Source: JAJNBD01 sp964471475 (lineage in GTDB: Bacteria > Pseudomonadota > Gammaproteobacteria > CAISUE01). From it: 28,406 nt of DNA. The stretch spans positions 1-28,406 of the forward strand of contig CAYYFQ010000026.1 of NCBI GenBank assembly GCA_964471475.1, given 5' to 3'. The position numbers and the translations under genes are program-made. Shown here one piece after another: positions 7,781 to 16,034 of this stretch; positions within the stretch are counted from its first letter, which is position 1; every line of letters starts with the position of its first letter. The notes below the pieces were generated by a model. It was not told the origin of the DNA and made no database searches. It saw only the letters and a list, made by a program, of their open reading frames with translations.

Positions 7781-8520
7781 GATTTAAAAATAAGGTGGTA
7801 TTGGTAACTGGAGCAACTCGAGGTATTGGGCATGCTATTGCAGAGCTTTTTGTGAAAGAAGAGGCGATTGTGATAGGGACTGCGACAACGATAGAAGGTG
7901 CGACAAAGATCGAGCAAGCGCTAAGCAGTTTAGGACATATTCATGGTATTGCGTTGGACGTCACTTGTGCTTCTGCCTGCGCGAAAGTCATGGCTGAAAT
8001 CACTGAAAAATGGGGATCTCCTGAAATTTTAGTCAATAATGCAGGCATCACGCGTGATAATCTTTTCTTGCGGATGACAGAAGCAGAGTGGTTTGATGTG
8101 ATGAACACTCATTTAAACGCTTTATATTATTTATGTAAGTTGGCGGTAAAGCCGATGTTAAAAGCGCGAATGGGTCGTATTATCAACATTAGCTCAGTGG
8201 TGGCAGCCACTGGAAATCCTGGTCAAACCAATTACGTCGCAGCTAAAGCTGGGGTGGTGGGTTTCTCAAAAGCTTTAGCGCTTGAGCTGGCAAGTCGCCA
8301 TATTACAGTGAATGTGGTAGCCCCTGGTTTTATCGGTACAGAAATGACGAGTAAACTAACACAAGCACAACAAGAAGCGATTTTGTCACAAATTCCACAA
8401 GGCCATATGGGAACGGCAGAAGATATCGCCCAAGCGGTATTATTTTTAGCCTCCAAAGAAGCCGCTTACATTACCGGTCAAACTCTTCATGTGAATGGGG
8501 GCATGTACTGCAGCTCATGA
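7777..8520 (+). CDS. fabG: 3-oxoacyl-ACP reductase, FabG-like
   Basis: A classical short-chain dehydrogenase, most like FabG, which reduces 3-oxoacyl-ACP with NADPH in fatty acid elongation. Visible motifs are TGATRGIG (11-18, cofactor), NNAG (87-90), catalytic S140, Y153 and K157, and the FabG-style NPGQTNYVAAKAG around the active site. PGFIGTEMT (near 188) and TGQTLHVNGG near the C-terminus complete the pattern. Length, 247 residues, is typical. It overlaps the pseudopilin gene and hemJ by 4 bases at each end, suggesting coupled translation. The gene is not next to fabD, acpP or fabF, where the housekeeping fabG usually lies, so it may be a second copy or serve another acyl substrate. Family call is firm; the exact substrate is inferred. 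Confidence 0.9.
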   Translation: MRFKNKVVLVTGATRGIGHAIAELFVKEEAIVIGTATTIEGATKIEQALSSLGHIHGIALDVTCASACAKVMAEITEKWGSPEILVNNAGITRDNLFLRMTEAEWFDVMNTHLNALYYLCKLAVKPMLKARMGRIINISSVVAATGNPGQTNYVAAKAGVVGFSKALALELASRHITVNVVAPGFIGTEMTSKLTQAQQEAILSQIPQGHMGTAEDIAQAVLFLASKEAAYITGQTLHVNGGMYCSS

Positions 8521-8945
8521 TCTGGTTATATCTTAAAGCCTTACACATTATTAGTTTGGTAGCGTGGTTTGCTGGTTTGTTTTATTTGCCACGCCTCTTT
8601 GTTTATCATGCAATGACTACCAATCATGAGAGTGTCGCTCAATATAAAATTATGGAGAGGAAATTATATTTTGGCATTATGACGCCGGCGGCCTTCGTGA
8701 CGATACTGAGCGGCTTAGTACTCTATGCTCATCATAAAGAAGCTTATTGGCACTTTAGTTGGATGAATTGTAAATTAATAGCGGTTGTATTATTAATTTT
8801 TTTTCATTTAAGCTGTGGTTATTATTTAAAACAGTTTAAGTTGAATAAAAATATTCATCACCATCGATTTTTTAGGTTTTATAATGAAATTCCGACGGTA
8901 TTGTTAGTTTTTATTGTAGTGATGGTTATTGTGAGGCCTTTTTAG
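8517..8945 (+). CDS. hemJ: Protoporphyrinogen IX oxidase HemJ
   Basis: A membrane enzyme that oxidises protoporphyrinogen IX to protoporphyrin IX, the penultimate step of haem synthesis, in bacteria lacking HemG or HemY. The 142-residue protein has four hydrophobic helices and the family signature at the start: IWLYLKALHIISLVAWFAGL with the conserved His10, then FYLPRLFVYH. A second conserved region is YFGIMTPAAFVTILSGL, and the end is NEIPTVLLVFIVVMVIVRPF. It starts within the stop of fabG (ATGA) and is followed after 2 bases by the glycosyltransferase gene, so it belongs to the same coupled operon. Nothing looks missing. Confidence 0.92.
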   Translation: MIWLYLKALHIISLVAWFAGLFYLPRLFVYHAMTTNHESVAQYKIMERKLYFGIMTPAAFVTILSGLVLYAHHKEAYWHFSWMNCKLIAVVLLIFFHLSCGYYLKQFKLNKNIHHHRFFRFYNEIPTVLLVFIVVMVIVRPF

Positions 8946-8947
8946 TT

Positions 8948-9922
8948 ATGTTTCTTGCTCAAGCAAAACAAGCGTTGATTATTATTTCTGAAAGAATTGG
9001 CGATGCGATTTTTTGTACACCAGCGATTCGTTTTTTAAAACAGCAATATCCGAACTTGAAAATAACTATTTTGGCCTTAAGTGTTGGAAGCGGAGAAGTG
9101 TTTTGGCATAATCCGGATATTGAAAAATTAGTAGTAACTCCGTCCATTAAAGAGTTTTTAAAATTATCAGAGAACTGTGATGTATTAATTGATCTTCATG
9201 CTTCAAAAAAAACCTTTGGTTATTTAGAACATTGGCGAAAAACGGCCTATATTAGCCCACGCGCAGGTAAGCCACACCAAAGCCGCGTCGCTCTTGAGTT
9301 CATTCACAGTTTGACCGGGGGGGATCTAAAAGATTTTAACTCTCAATATCGCTTATTCCCTCAAGCAGAATCTATAGAAGCAGCTAAAAAATTATTAACC
9401 ACAAAAGAGTTTCCTTTTTCTGAAAAATTAATTTATATTGGTTGCCATATGGGTTGTTATAAAGTTGCTCAACGTTTACGCATTGGATTATTTCGTCGAA
9501 ATAAGCTGTCGCATAAAAGCTGGCCTTCTGAATATTTTGCACAATTACAAAAAATGTTATATGAAAAATATCCTAATGTTCGTTTAGTATTAACGGGCTC
9601 AAAGAGCGAAGCAAAATTACTAAAACGATTACACACAGATCTCCCAAATCTTATTCCTTTATTTGGAAAAACATCTATTCTTCTTTTAGCCGCGCTCATG
9701 CCATTATTTAAAGTATTTTTAACGGGAGATACGGGTCCTTTGCATGTAGCAGCAAGCACTCATGTTCCTATTGTGGCTTTGTTTTTTTCTCCTAATATGG
9801 ATCAAACTGGTCCTTATCCACTTTGCTCACAACATCATGTTTTATACAATGGTGATGCTTTTGCTATTACGCCGCAAATGGTGTTTGCAGAGCTTGAGAA
9901 ATATATTAATGGAAACATATGA
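8948..9922 (+). CDS. Glycosyltransferase family 9 (heptosyltransferase-like)
   Basis: A cytoplasmic or membrane-associated GT-B enzyme of family 9, which includes LPS inner-core heptosyltransferases (WaaC/WaaF) using ADP-heptose. The N-terminal acceptor domain has IGDAIFCTPAIRFLKQQYP, the family's opening helix. The C-terminal donor domain has LVLTGSKSEAKLL and, near residues 257-268, the signature TGDTGPLHVAAS followed by PIVALFFSPN. Length, 324 residues, fits. It is embedded between hemJ and the DprE1-like oxidase with 2-base spacing upstream and an ATGA overlap downstream. The substrate cannot be read from sequence: an LPS core heptosyltransferase is likeliest, with another core sugar as an alternative. 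Confidence 0.88.
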   Translation: MFLAQAKQALIIISERIGDAIFCTPAIRFLKQQYPNLKITILALSVGSGEVFWHNPDIEKLVVTPSIKEFLKLSENCDVLIDLHASKKTFGYLEHWRKTAYISPRAGKPHQSRVALEFIHSLTGGDLKDFNSQYRLFPQAESIEAAKKLLTTKEFPFSEKLIYIGCHMGCYKVAQRLRIGLFRRNKLSHKSWPSEYFAQLQKMLYEKYPNVRLVLTGSKSEAKLLKRLHTDLPNLIPLFGKTSILLLAALMPLFKVFLTGDTGPLHVAASTHVPIVALFFSPNMDQTGPYPLCSQHHVLYNGDAFAITPQMVFAELEKYINGNI

Positions 9923-11229
9923 CGGAGAACCACAAAGTTTTATCCGGGTGGGGGCAGTATCCTAAATATTTAAGTCAGATAGAAGAGCCATTGGAAGACG
10001 AACTGTACGAAGAAATTTTGCATGCCGATCAGTGGATTCCAAGAGGCCTCGGGCGTAGTTATGGCGATAGTGCCGTTGCCAAACAAGTAATACTCACCAC
10101 CCATTTGAATCATATCTTATCTTTTGATCAACACAGCGGGGTGTTGCATTGCCAAAGCGGGGTCAGTTTGCGAGAAATTATTGAGCGAATTTTACCCATG
10201 GGGTGGGCATTACCTGTGACCCCGGGGACCGCCTGGGTAACCGTGGGGGGAGCCATTGCAAGTGATGTACATGGTAAAAACCATCATCAAGCAGGGTGCT
10301 TGAGTCAGCATGTGTTAGCGATAGAATTATTAACACCTCGTGGGGAAAAAATTATTTGTTCAGCAGTGCAGAATGCGCAAATATTTTTTGCCACTTGTGG
10401 TGGAATGGGGTTAACTGGGTTAATTGTGAGCGCTAAATTACAGTTAATACCAGTGACTTCCAGCTTGATTCAACAACGTTGTATTAAAACGAATTCGCTT
10501 GAAAAAACGATAGAAGTACTTGCTCAAAATAATCATTCCACCTACTCAGTCGCCTGGATTGATGCATTAGTTCGTGGTGATAAATTAGGGCGAGGCCATG
10601 TGTATTTAGGAGAGCATGTGCAAGTCGGCACGTTAGATTTGAAAGAGAGGTTTCATCCGAAGAGGCTGCCATTAAAATTTTTTTCTCCATTAATGCATCC
10701 TTTAGTATTAAAAACATTTAATGCCAGTTATTTTCATCAACAGCGAACGGATGTAAAAGAATCCATTCTGAACTGGCAGGCTTATTTTTACCCTTTAGAT
10801 AAAGTATATGATTGGCATCAATTTTATGGAGAAAAAGGCTTTACGCAATATCAATTTGTGGTGCCTTTTAGTGCAAGCCATCAAGTAAAAAATATTCTAT
10901 TAAAAGTGCAGAAAAGTGGGTTGGCATCGGCATTATCAGTAATCAAACTGTGTGGAGCGGCAAATAAAAATTATTTGTCTTTTCCTATCGCGGGAGTTAG
11001 TGTGGCCTTAGATTTTAAAATCACACCCCATTTATTTAAACTATTAGATTATCTGGATGGTATGGTGATTGAAAGCGGTGGTCGAGTTTATTTAACGAAA
11101 GACTGTCGTTTGTCTGCCGAAAACTTTCGCGTCATGTATCCTGCTTATGAGGCTTTTTGTACGGTGCGGGCACAAGTGGACCCTTCTCATAAAATATATT
11201 CGTTGCAATCAAAACGCTTGAAGCTCTAA
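9919..11229 (+). CDS. FAD-dependent oxidase, DprE1-like
   Basis: A VAO/PCMH-type flavoprotein closely resembling DprE1, the oxidase half of decaprenylphosphoryl-ribose 2'-epimerase in actinobacteria. The FAD-binding part shows RGLGRSYGD (42-50), TPGTAWVTVGGAIASDVHGK (101-120) followed by NHH, and GGMGLTGLI (161-169). These are very near the DprE1 motifs, including the HGKNHH segment around the flavin. The C-terminal half has a substrate-cap region and ends in LQSKRLKL. The 436-residue length fits. Gammaproteobacteria do not make mycobacterial arabinan, so the substrate is more likely another polyprenyl-phosphate sugar. The short-chain reductase partner DprE2 is not adjacent. It overlaps the GT9 gene by 4 bases (ATGA), linking it to envelope glycan synthesis. 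Its 3' end faces ald after only 13 bases. Confidence 0.85.
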   Translation: MTENHKVLSGWGQYPKYLSQIEEPLEDELYEEILHADQWIPRGLGRSYGDSAVAKQVILTTHLNHILSFDQHSGVLHCQSGVSLREIIERILPMGWALPVTPGTAWVTVGGAIASDVHGKNHHQAGCLSQHVLAIELLTPRGEKIICSAVQNAQIFFATCGGMGLTGLIVSAKLQLIPVTSSLIQQRCIKTNSLEKTIEVLAQNNHSTYSVAWIDALVRGDKLGRGHVYLGEHVQVGTLDLKERFHPKRLPLKFFSPLMHPLVLKTFNASYFHQQRTDVKESILNWQAYFYPLDKVYDWHQFYGEKGFTQYQFVVPFSASHQVKNILLKVQKSGLASALSVIKLCGAANKNYLSFPIAGVSVALDFKITPHLFKLLDYLDGMVIESGGRVYLTKDCRLSAENFRVMYPAYEAFCTVRAQVDPSHKIYSLQSKRLKL

Positions 11230-11242
11230 AAAACAGTGAGTG

Positions 11243-12358
11243 TTATTTTAACGCCTCTTGCGCCGGATGATAAGATAGACTTAACGCATCTGCCACGCCT
11301 AAATGAGTAATTTTACGATTATAAACATTTAAGCCATTTAATAAATGAGGATCCGACTCGAGAGCGCCTATGGTGCCTTTATTTGCTAAAGCGAGCACAA
11401 AAGGCAATGTGGCGTTATTTAATGCAAAAGTTGATGTTCTGGCGACCGCACCCGGCATATTTCCCACACAATAGTGGATGATATTTTCTTCTACATAGGT
11501 AGGATTATCATGGGTGGTGACGTGACTGGTTTCAAAACACCCCCCTTGATCAATTGCTACGTCCACTAAAACAGAGCCAGGACGCATTTGTTTGATTAGG
11601 TCTCGTGTGACTAATTTGGGCGCTGCCGCACCTGGAACTAACACAGCTCCAATGACTAAATCAGCATCTTGAACATATTTTTCAATGGAATCATAGGTTG
11701 AAAAAATAGTGTTTAAGCGGCTGCCAAACTGCAAGTCCAATTCTTTTAAACGATGTAAAGAGCGATCAAGCACGGTTACATTGGCTTCCATCCCCATGGC
11801 AACACGTACGGCATTTGTGCCAACTACCCCACCGCCAATTACGATAACATTGGCCGGCGCTACTCCTGGGACTCCACCTAATAAAACTCCTCGACCTCCT
11901 TGAGCTTTTTCGAGGCAATGGGCACCTGCTTGAATAGACATGCTGCCAGCTACTTCACTCATCGGGGCAAGCAAAGGAAGGCCTCCAAATTTATCAGTGA
12001 CGGTTTCATAAGCAATGGCGGTACATCCAGATTCAAGTAATAATTGAGCTTGTAGAGGGTCTGGGGCAAGATGCAAATAAGTAAAGAGTGTTTGTCCTTC
12101 ACGCATCATTTTGCATTCTTCTGGCTGAGGCTCTTTTACTTTAACGATTAAATCCACTTGATCAAAAATATCTTTAGCTTCTTTAAGAATAGTGGCGCCC
12201 GCGTTTATGTAGTCTTCATCCGTGACGCCAATGCCTTTCCCCGCATGTGTTTGAATAAATACTTCATGGCTATTGATAACTAATTCTTTTACGGAAGATG
12301 GCACAAGACCAACACGATGTTCATGATTTTTAACTTCTTTAGGAACGCCGATACGCAT
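11243..12358 (-). CDS. ald: Alanine dehydrogenase
   Basis: Catalyses reversible NAD-dependent deamination of L-alanine to pyruvate and ammonia in the cytoplasm. Counting from the chosen Met, the substrate residues R15, K75 and H96 and the catalytic D270 all fall at the family's standard positions. The Rossmann motif IGGGVVG lies at 174-180. The length of 371 residues matches the family. I chose the ATG at 12358 because the family begins MRIGVPKE and GAGCGAG lies upstream. An in-frame TTG at 12376 would add six residues. The gene faces the DprE1-like gene tail to tail, and is separated from xthA upstream by about 240 bases of repeat-bearing DNA, so it probably has its own promoter. In amino-acid-dependent intracellular bacteria this enzyme would feed carbon into the TCA cycle. 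Confidence 0.95.
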   Translation of the reverse strand: MRIGVPKEVKNHEHRVGLVPSSVKELVINSHEVFIQTHAGKGIGVTDEDYINAGATILKEAKDIFDQVDLIVKVKEPQPEECKMMREGQTLFTYLHLAPDPLQAQLLLESGCTAIAYETVTDKFGGLPLLAPMSEVAGSMSIQAGAHCLEKAQGGRGVLLGGVPGVAPANVIVIGGGVVGTNAVRVAMGMEANVTVLDRSLHRLKELDLQFGSRLNTIFSTYDSIEKYVQDADLVIGAVLVPGAAAPKLVTRDLIKQMRPGSVLVDVAIDQGGCFETSHVTTHDNPTYVEENIIHYCVGNMPGAVARTSTFALNNATLPFVLALANKGTIGALESDPHLLNGLNVYNRKITHLGVADALSLSYHPAQEALK

Positions 12359-12456
12359 ATTATTTTTCTCGCTCAATCAAAAAGAAAGCATTTTAACATG
12401 AAAAGAGAGAGAAGCGTCTTAATGAATGAATTGGAGCTTCATACACGACAGGGCTC

Positions 12457-12479
12457 CCATTGATGCGAAGCATCGATGG
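12457..12479. repeat. Strong short hairpin
   Basis: CCATTGATGC, a 3-base loop GAA, and GCATCGATGG form a near-perfect 10-bp stem in the ald-xthA gap. There is no T tract. It resembles the core of a REP-type repeat. Confidence 0.55.
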
Positions 12480-12540
12480 GGTGCTGCAGCGACAGGACCA
12501 TTTAATCTCGGTTGTGGCTTTTGTCGTGTGCACAGGAATT

Positions 12541-12591
12541 GGAGTCAGACTTGGGTTTTTCAAAAAACAAAAAAATGAAGCCTGACCCTGG
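12541..12591. repeat. Inverted repeat between xthA and ald
   Basis: GGAGTCAGACTT at 12541-12552 pairs imperfectly with AAGCCTGACCCT at 12578-12589, with A/T-rich sequence between them that can pair further. It begins about 10 bases past the xthA stop, so on the minus strand it could act as a weak terminator or mRNA 3'-end stabiliser. The arms resemble widely spread GGGTCAGGCTTCATT repeats. Confidence 0.5.
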
Positions 12592-12600
12592 GACTGTTCC

Positions 12601-13365
12601 TTAAAACAACCGTGCAATTAGCGGTGCATGATCTGAAAACTTAGGTTCGCGAGGCATTTCCAAACTTTGTAAGTAAGGAATTAAATTGGAGCTTACAATA
12701 TGATAATCAATACGCCAACCCACATCGTTGAGATAAGCTTGGCCGCGTTGCGACCACCAAGAATATTGCACTTTATCAGGGTATAAATAACGAAACATAT
12801 CCACCCACCCCAATTGGCTAAAAATTTTTGTCAGCCATTCGCGCTCTTCTGGTAAAAATCCTGAGTTTTTTTGATTGCTGCGCCAGTTTTTTATATCGTT
12901 TACTGTATGCGCAATATTCCAGTCCCCACAAAGCATAATTTTTTGTCCCGATTGTTGTAATCGCAAAAGATCTTTTAAGAAATTTTCCATAAAAATAAAT
13001 TTTTGTGTTTGACGATGTTCGCCAGAAGAACCAGAGGGGAGATAAAGGGAAGCAATGCTTAATTCATCAAGATCAATTTGTAGATATCGCCCTTCTTCAT
13101 CAGCAGGCGCCCACCCCAACCCATAATGAACATGCGTAGGCTTCATCTTACTTAAAATGCTGACGCCGCTATATCCTTTTTTTTGAGCGGGAAAATAGTA
13201 TGCATGATAGTGCGCTAACGCCTCCCATTCTTTAGGAAATTGATCCGGGGTGGCTCGAAGCTCTTGCAAACAAATAATGTCAGGGTTTTCTTTAAGTAAC
13301 CAGCCGACCACACCTTTTTTGACAGCGCTACGAATGCCATTAAGATTAAGAGAAATAATTTTCAT
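12601..13365 (-). CDS. xthA: Exodeoxyribonuclease III / AP endonuclease
   Basis: A Mg-dependent DNA repair enzyme that cuts at abasic sites and trims 3' ends. The endonuclease/exonuclease/phosphatase fold is complete. LNLNGIRSA lies at the start (N7 region), the metal-binding Glu is in CLQELRAT (E35), GYSGVSILSK follows near 65-74, CGDWNIAHTVNDIKNW carries the catalytic Asp/Asn pair, RIDYHIVS follows, and the terminal SDHAPL carries the catalytic Asp-His. The length is 254 residues. It starts 3 bases after the mnmE stop, so it is read from the same transcript. The visible order does not include other repair genes. Confidence 0.95.
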   Translation of the reverse strand: MKIISLNLNGIRSAVKKGVVGWLLKENPDIICLQELRATPDQFPKEWEALAHYHAYYFPAQKKGYSGVSILSKMKPTHVHYGLGWAPADEEGRYLQIDLDELSIASLYLPSGSSGEHRQTQKFIFMENFLKDLLRLQQSGQKIMLCGDWNIAHTVNDIKNWRSNQKNSGFLPEEREWLTKIFSQLGWVDMFRYLYPDKVQYSWWSQRGQAYLNDVGWRIDYHIVSSNLIPYLQSLEMPREPKFSDHAPLIARLF

Positions 13366-13368
13366 CTT

Positions 13369-14730
13369 TTATTTCCCAATGCAAAAACTAGAAAAAATTT
13401 TGCCAAGCAAATCATCTGCAGTAAAAACGCCGGTAATTTCACCTAATGCGTGTTGAGCATGGCGAAGCTCTTCGGCGATGAGTTCACCTGCTTTGCGTTT
13501 AATCAGTTCTTCTTTGGCGCTTTGAATATTTTTTTTTGCTTGTGCGATGGCTTCTAAATGACGGCGTCTGGCTAAAAACGCGCCTTCAAAATTTTGAGTG
13601 ACCCCCGCAAGATTTTTTAAATAAGTTTTAAGCTTATCTAACCCTTGATAAGTTTTAGCAGAGAGCGAAATTCCGTCAGAGTATGAAAAAAAAGGCGCCA
13701 CATCTATTTTATTAAAAATGACAGTAATAGGGATTTTATCTTTAATTAATGCGTCGATTTGAGCAAGTTGCGTATTTAATGATTCGTTAGTGATGGTTGA
13801 AGCATCTACTACAAGAAAAATAGCTTGCGCTTCTTTGATAGCTTCTTTTGCACGGCGAATTCCTTCTTGTTCTATCACATCAGTGCTTTCTCGAATTCCC
13901 GCAGTATCTAAAATATGAATGGGAATACCATCACAAATAATATTTTCTTTGATGATATCGCGGGTGGTGCCGGGGATAGGTGTGACAATGGCGACTTCAC
14001 GGCCTGCAAGCGCATTTAATAAGCTAGATTTCCCCGCATTGGGTTGACCGGTAATCACAATATGGAGGCCTTCACGGAGAATGCTTCCTTGTTTGGCTTG
14101 TCCTTCAAGTTGATTAATGGTGATTAGGAGATGATCGATTTTATCACGCACGATACCATCACTTAAAAAATCAATTTCTTCTTCGGGAAAATCGATGGCG
14201 GCTTCTACATACATGCGTAGTTCAATTAATTGTTGGAGTAACATATTGACGTGTGTTGAAAAATCACCACGTAAAGAGCGTATGGCAGCACGTGCTGCAT
14301 CTTCGCTTTGAGCTGCGATTAAATCTGCAATAGCCTCGGCCTGAGCTAGATCAATTTTGTTATTTAAGAAAGCGCGTTTTGAGAATTCACCAGGAGTTGC
14401 TAAGCGTGCACCTAAGGCAGAGGTGGTTTTTAACAAGCGATCCAGCGTAACGGGAGAGCCATGCCCCTGTAGCTCTAAAACATCTTCGCCAGTGAAAGAA
14501 TGAGGGGCTTTAAAAAATAAAGCGATGCCTTGGTCAATAATTTCTCCTTGTGCGCTTTTGAAATTAGCATAACAAACTTGGCGAGGCAAAGGAATCGTAT
14601 CCAATATTGCTTGCGCAATTTTTTCACAAAGTGATCCCGATATTCGAATAATTCCTACTCCGCCTTGGCCTACGGGAGTAGCTATGGCTGCGATGGTTTC
14701 GGTTAATGGGCTTCCATTTTTTAAATCCAT
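13369..14730 (-). CDS. mnmE: tRNA uridine-5-carboxymethylaminomethyl modification GTPase MnmE
   Basis: With MnmG this GTPase forms the cmnm5 group on wobble uridine 34 of several tRNAs. The N-terminal folate-binding domain has ETIAAIATPVGQGGVGIIRI, the family's opening. A helical domain follows, with the inserted G domain: GQPNAGKSS (G1), TTRDII (G2 region), DTAGIRE (G3) and NKID (G4). The C-terminus is FCIGK, the conserved C-[IVL]-GK ending. I use the ATG at 14730 (MDLKNG). A TTG at 14742 overlaps the rnfH stop and a GTG lies between, so the true start could be 2 or 4 codons earlier. It is immediately downstream of rnfH and 3 bases upstream of xthA. Confidence 0.95.
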   Translation of the reverse strand: MDLKNGSPLTETIAAIATPVGQGGVGIIRISGSLCEKIAQAILDTIPLPRQVCYANFKSAQGEIIDQGIALFFKAPHSFTGEDVLELQGHGSPVTLDRLLKTTSALGARLATPGEFSKRAFLNNKIDLAQAEAIADLIAAQSEDAARAAIRSLRGDFSTHVNMLLQQLIELRMYVEAAIDFPEEEIDFLSDGIVRDKIDHLLITINQLEGQAKQGSILREGLHIVITGQPNAGKSSLLNALAGREVAIVTPIPGTTRDIIKENIICDGIPIHILDTAGIRESTDVIEQEGIRRAKEAIKEAQAIFLVVDASTITNESLNTQLAQIDALIKDKIPITVIFNKIDVAPFFSYSDGISLSAKTYQGLDKLKTYLKNLAGVTQNFEGAFLARRRHLEAIAQAKKNIQSAKEELIKRKAGELIAEELRHAQHALGEITGVFTADDLLGKIFSSFCIGK

Positions 14731-14738
14731 ATTCACAC

Positions 14739-14993
14739 TCAAGATTTTTTAGCTCGAAGCCGCCTAGCTTCTTTGGGATCAATAATTAAAGGTTCATAAA
14801 TTTCAATTCGATCGTTGGTGTTCAAAATAGTCTCGAGGGAAACTAAGCGACCAAAGATGCCAATTTTTTGGGAAGTAGTTAGTTTGCAGAGCATTAAAGC
14901 ATCTATTACACGAGTTCCTGAGGGAACCATTAAATCAATTACCGTTTGTTCATGGGAGTTACCCAAAACAATTTCAATGGGGGTCAAGTTCAT
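14739..14993 (-). CDS. rnfH: RnfH family ubiquitin-like protein
   Basis: A small beta-grasp protein of the RnfH (UPF0125) family, usually encoded next to ratA; its biochemical role is not settled. The frame contains the typical ubiquitin-like pattern: IEIVLGNSHEQTVIDLMVPSGT, then GIFGRLVSLETIL, then DRIEIYEPLIIDPKEARR, the last being the strongest family signature. I chose the ATG at 14993 (MNLTPIEI), which has GAAGGA 4 bases upstream and gives 84 residues, the normal length. An ATG at 15017 is possible but would be read deep inside ratA. The start overlaps ratA by 20 bases, consistent with translational coupling. Confidence 0.9.
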   Translation of the reverse strand: MNLTPIEIVLGNSHEQTVIDLMVPSGTRVIDALMLCKLTTSQKIGIFGRLVSLETILNTNDRIEIYEPLIIDPKEARRLRAKKS

Positions 14994-15441
14994 ATATTCC
15001 TTCGTGGCTAGCTGCATACCGTGAATGAGCTTCTTGCGTAAAAGCATGCACCAAAGTTTGTGCTATTTCATTGAACACGGGGGTTAATAAAACGGATAAA
15101 ATTTTTCCAGCAAATTCAAATTCTAAATTAACACTAACTAAGCAGCCAGCTTTTTGTGTTTGAAAACGCCAATGACCTGTTAAATGTTTAAAAGGACCAT
15201 CCACTAATTCAATATCAATACGTTCATAAGGTGTTAAATGGTTTTTTGTGGTAAAGGCTTTATGAACTCCTCCTTTGACTAACACTAGGGTAGCTGTGAT
15301 AGAGGATTCCGTGGAGGCCAGTACTTTCGAGTTTTTGCACCATGGTAGAAATTTAGGGTAATCAGCAATAGCATTCACTAAATCATACATTTGTTGGGCG
15401 GTGTAAGGAACAAGTGTTTGCCGAAAAACCTGATGCGTCAT
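14974..15441 (-). CDS. ratA: RatA / Coq10-like START domain protein
   Basis: A polyketide-cyclase/START-type lipid-binding protein. E. coli RatA was described as a ribosome-association toxin, while homologues such as Coq10 bind ubiquinone and aid respiration; the latter is likelier as a general role. Visible features are the opening VPYTAQQMYDLVNAIADYPKFLPWC, with the family's YDLV...YP.FLPWC pattern, then the beta strands, FKHLTGHWRF, and an amphipathic C-terminal helix (NEIAQTLVHAFTQEA). It has 155 residues. It follows icmQ by only 2 bases and overlaps rnfH, so the secretion gene and these housekeeping genes share a transcript. The usual divergent neighbour smpB is not here. Confidence 0.9.
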   Translation of the reverse strand: MTHQVFRQTLVPYTAQQMYDLVNAIADYPKFLPWCKNSKVLASTESSITATLVLVKGGVHKAFTTKNHLTPYERIDIELVDGPFKHLTGHWRFQTQKAGCLVSVNLEFEFAGKILSVLLTPVFNEIAQTLVHAFTQEAHSRYAASHEGIYELDPH

Positions 15442-15443
15442 GA

Positions 15444-16031
15444 TTATGTGCTGGCCAAAGGAGAAGGTAAGTCTAATTTTACCAAATGTCCATTTTCTAG
15501 GGCATATTGGCCACTTTTATGGACAAAACGAATCACATTAGCAATTTTTAGAGCATTTGGTTTTACATGCACAAGTGGTTTACCATTTTTATCTAAAGGG
15601 GGCGCTTTGGGGTGTAGAATCATATCATTAGGTATTTTTACTACCGCGTAGCCTTCTTTATTAGGGTGCTCTTTATGGCGAATAAGGTTAATTACATCAG
15701 CTTCATTTTCGTAGATGGGACGCGAAACGCCTTGCATTCCAATGGCATGTAAAATCGTTTTCCAACGATCAAGGTTATCGCCTTGCATTTGATATAAAGC
15801 CACATAAACATCTCGGTCTTTTTTATCAGCAGACGCATCATCTGGGTTGAGGTGTGTTTGAAAAGCTTTTTCTGGAAGTTGAGTGAGGACTTCTTGGGTA
15901 AAATTGGATTCTATTTGCTTTAATTTTTCTTTCATTAAGTCAAGAAAAAGTCCACCGTCTTTCGGCCACATATTGAGGGTATGTTCAAATTTTTCTATTA
16001 ATGCTTTGACTTCTGTCGGGGTTGGTGGCAT
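15444..16031 (-). CDS. icmQ: Dot/Icm type IVB secretion protein IcmQ
   Basis: IcmQ is a cytoplasmic, membrane-active component of the Dot/Icm secretion system. In Legionella it forms pores in lipid membranes, binds NAD through its C-terminal ADP-ribosyltransferase-like domain, and is held soluble by the chaperone IcmR. Here a 195-residue protein has an N-terminal helical part (residues 1-60, amphipathic, the expected IcmR-binding half) and a C-terminal domain with DVYVALYQMQGDNLDRW, ISRP-like VSRPIYENEADV, GYAVVKIPNDMI and NALKIANVIRFVHKSGQY. These follow the IcmQ layout as I know it from Legionella. The length agrees (about 190). It starts 3 bases after the upstream FIR-candidate gene and is followed by ratA after 2 bases. 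icmP and icmO do not follow, so the icm cluster is broken here. No sequence search was run. Confidence 0.8.
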   Translation of the reverse strand: MPPTPTEVKALIEKFEHTLNMWPKDGGLFLDLMKEKLKQIESNFTQEVLTQLPEKAFQTHLNPDDASADKKDRDVYVALYQMQGDNLDRWKTILHAIGMQGVSRPIYENEADVINLIRHKEHPNKEGYAVVKIPNDMILHPKAPPLDKNGKPLVHVKPNALKIANVIRFVHKSGQYALENGHLVKLDLPSPLAST

Positions 16032-16034
16032 AAC

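Noticed and set aside
7777..8520. Short-chain reductase as DprE2 partner of the DprE1-like oxidase
   Set aside because: The motifs (TGATRGIG, NNAG, NPGQTNYVAAKAG) are those of FabG, and two genes separate it from the oxidase.
12393..12617. 74-codon minus-strand frame between ald and xthA
   Set aside because: It reads through two hairpin repeats, overlaps the xthA end, and has no protein-like composition.
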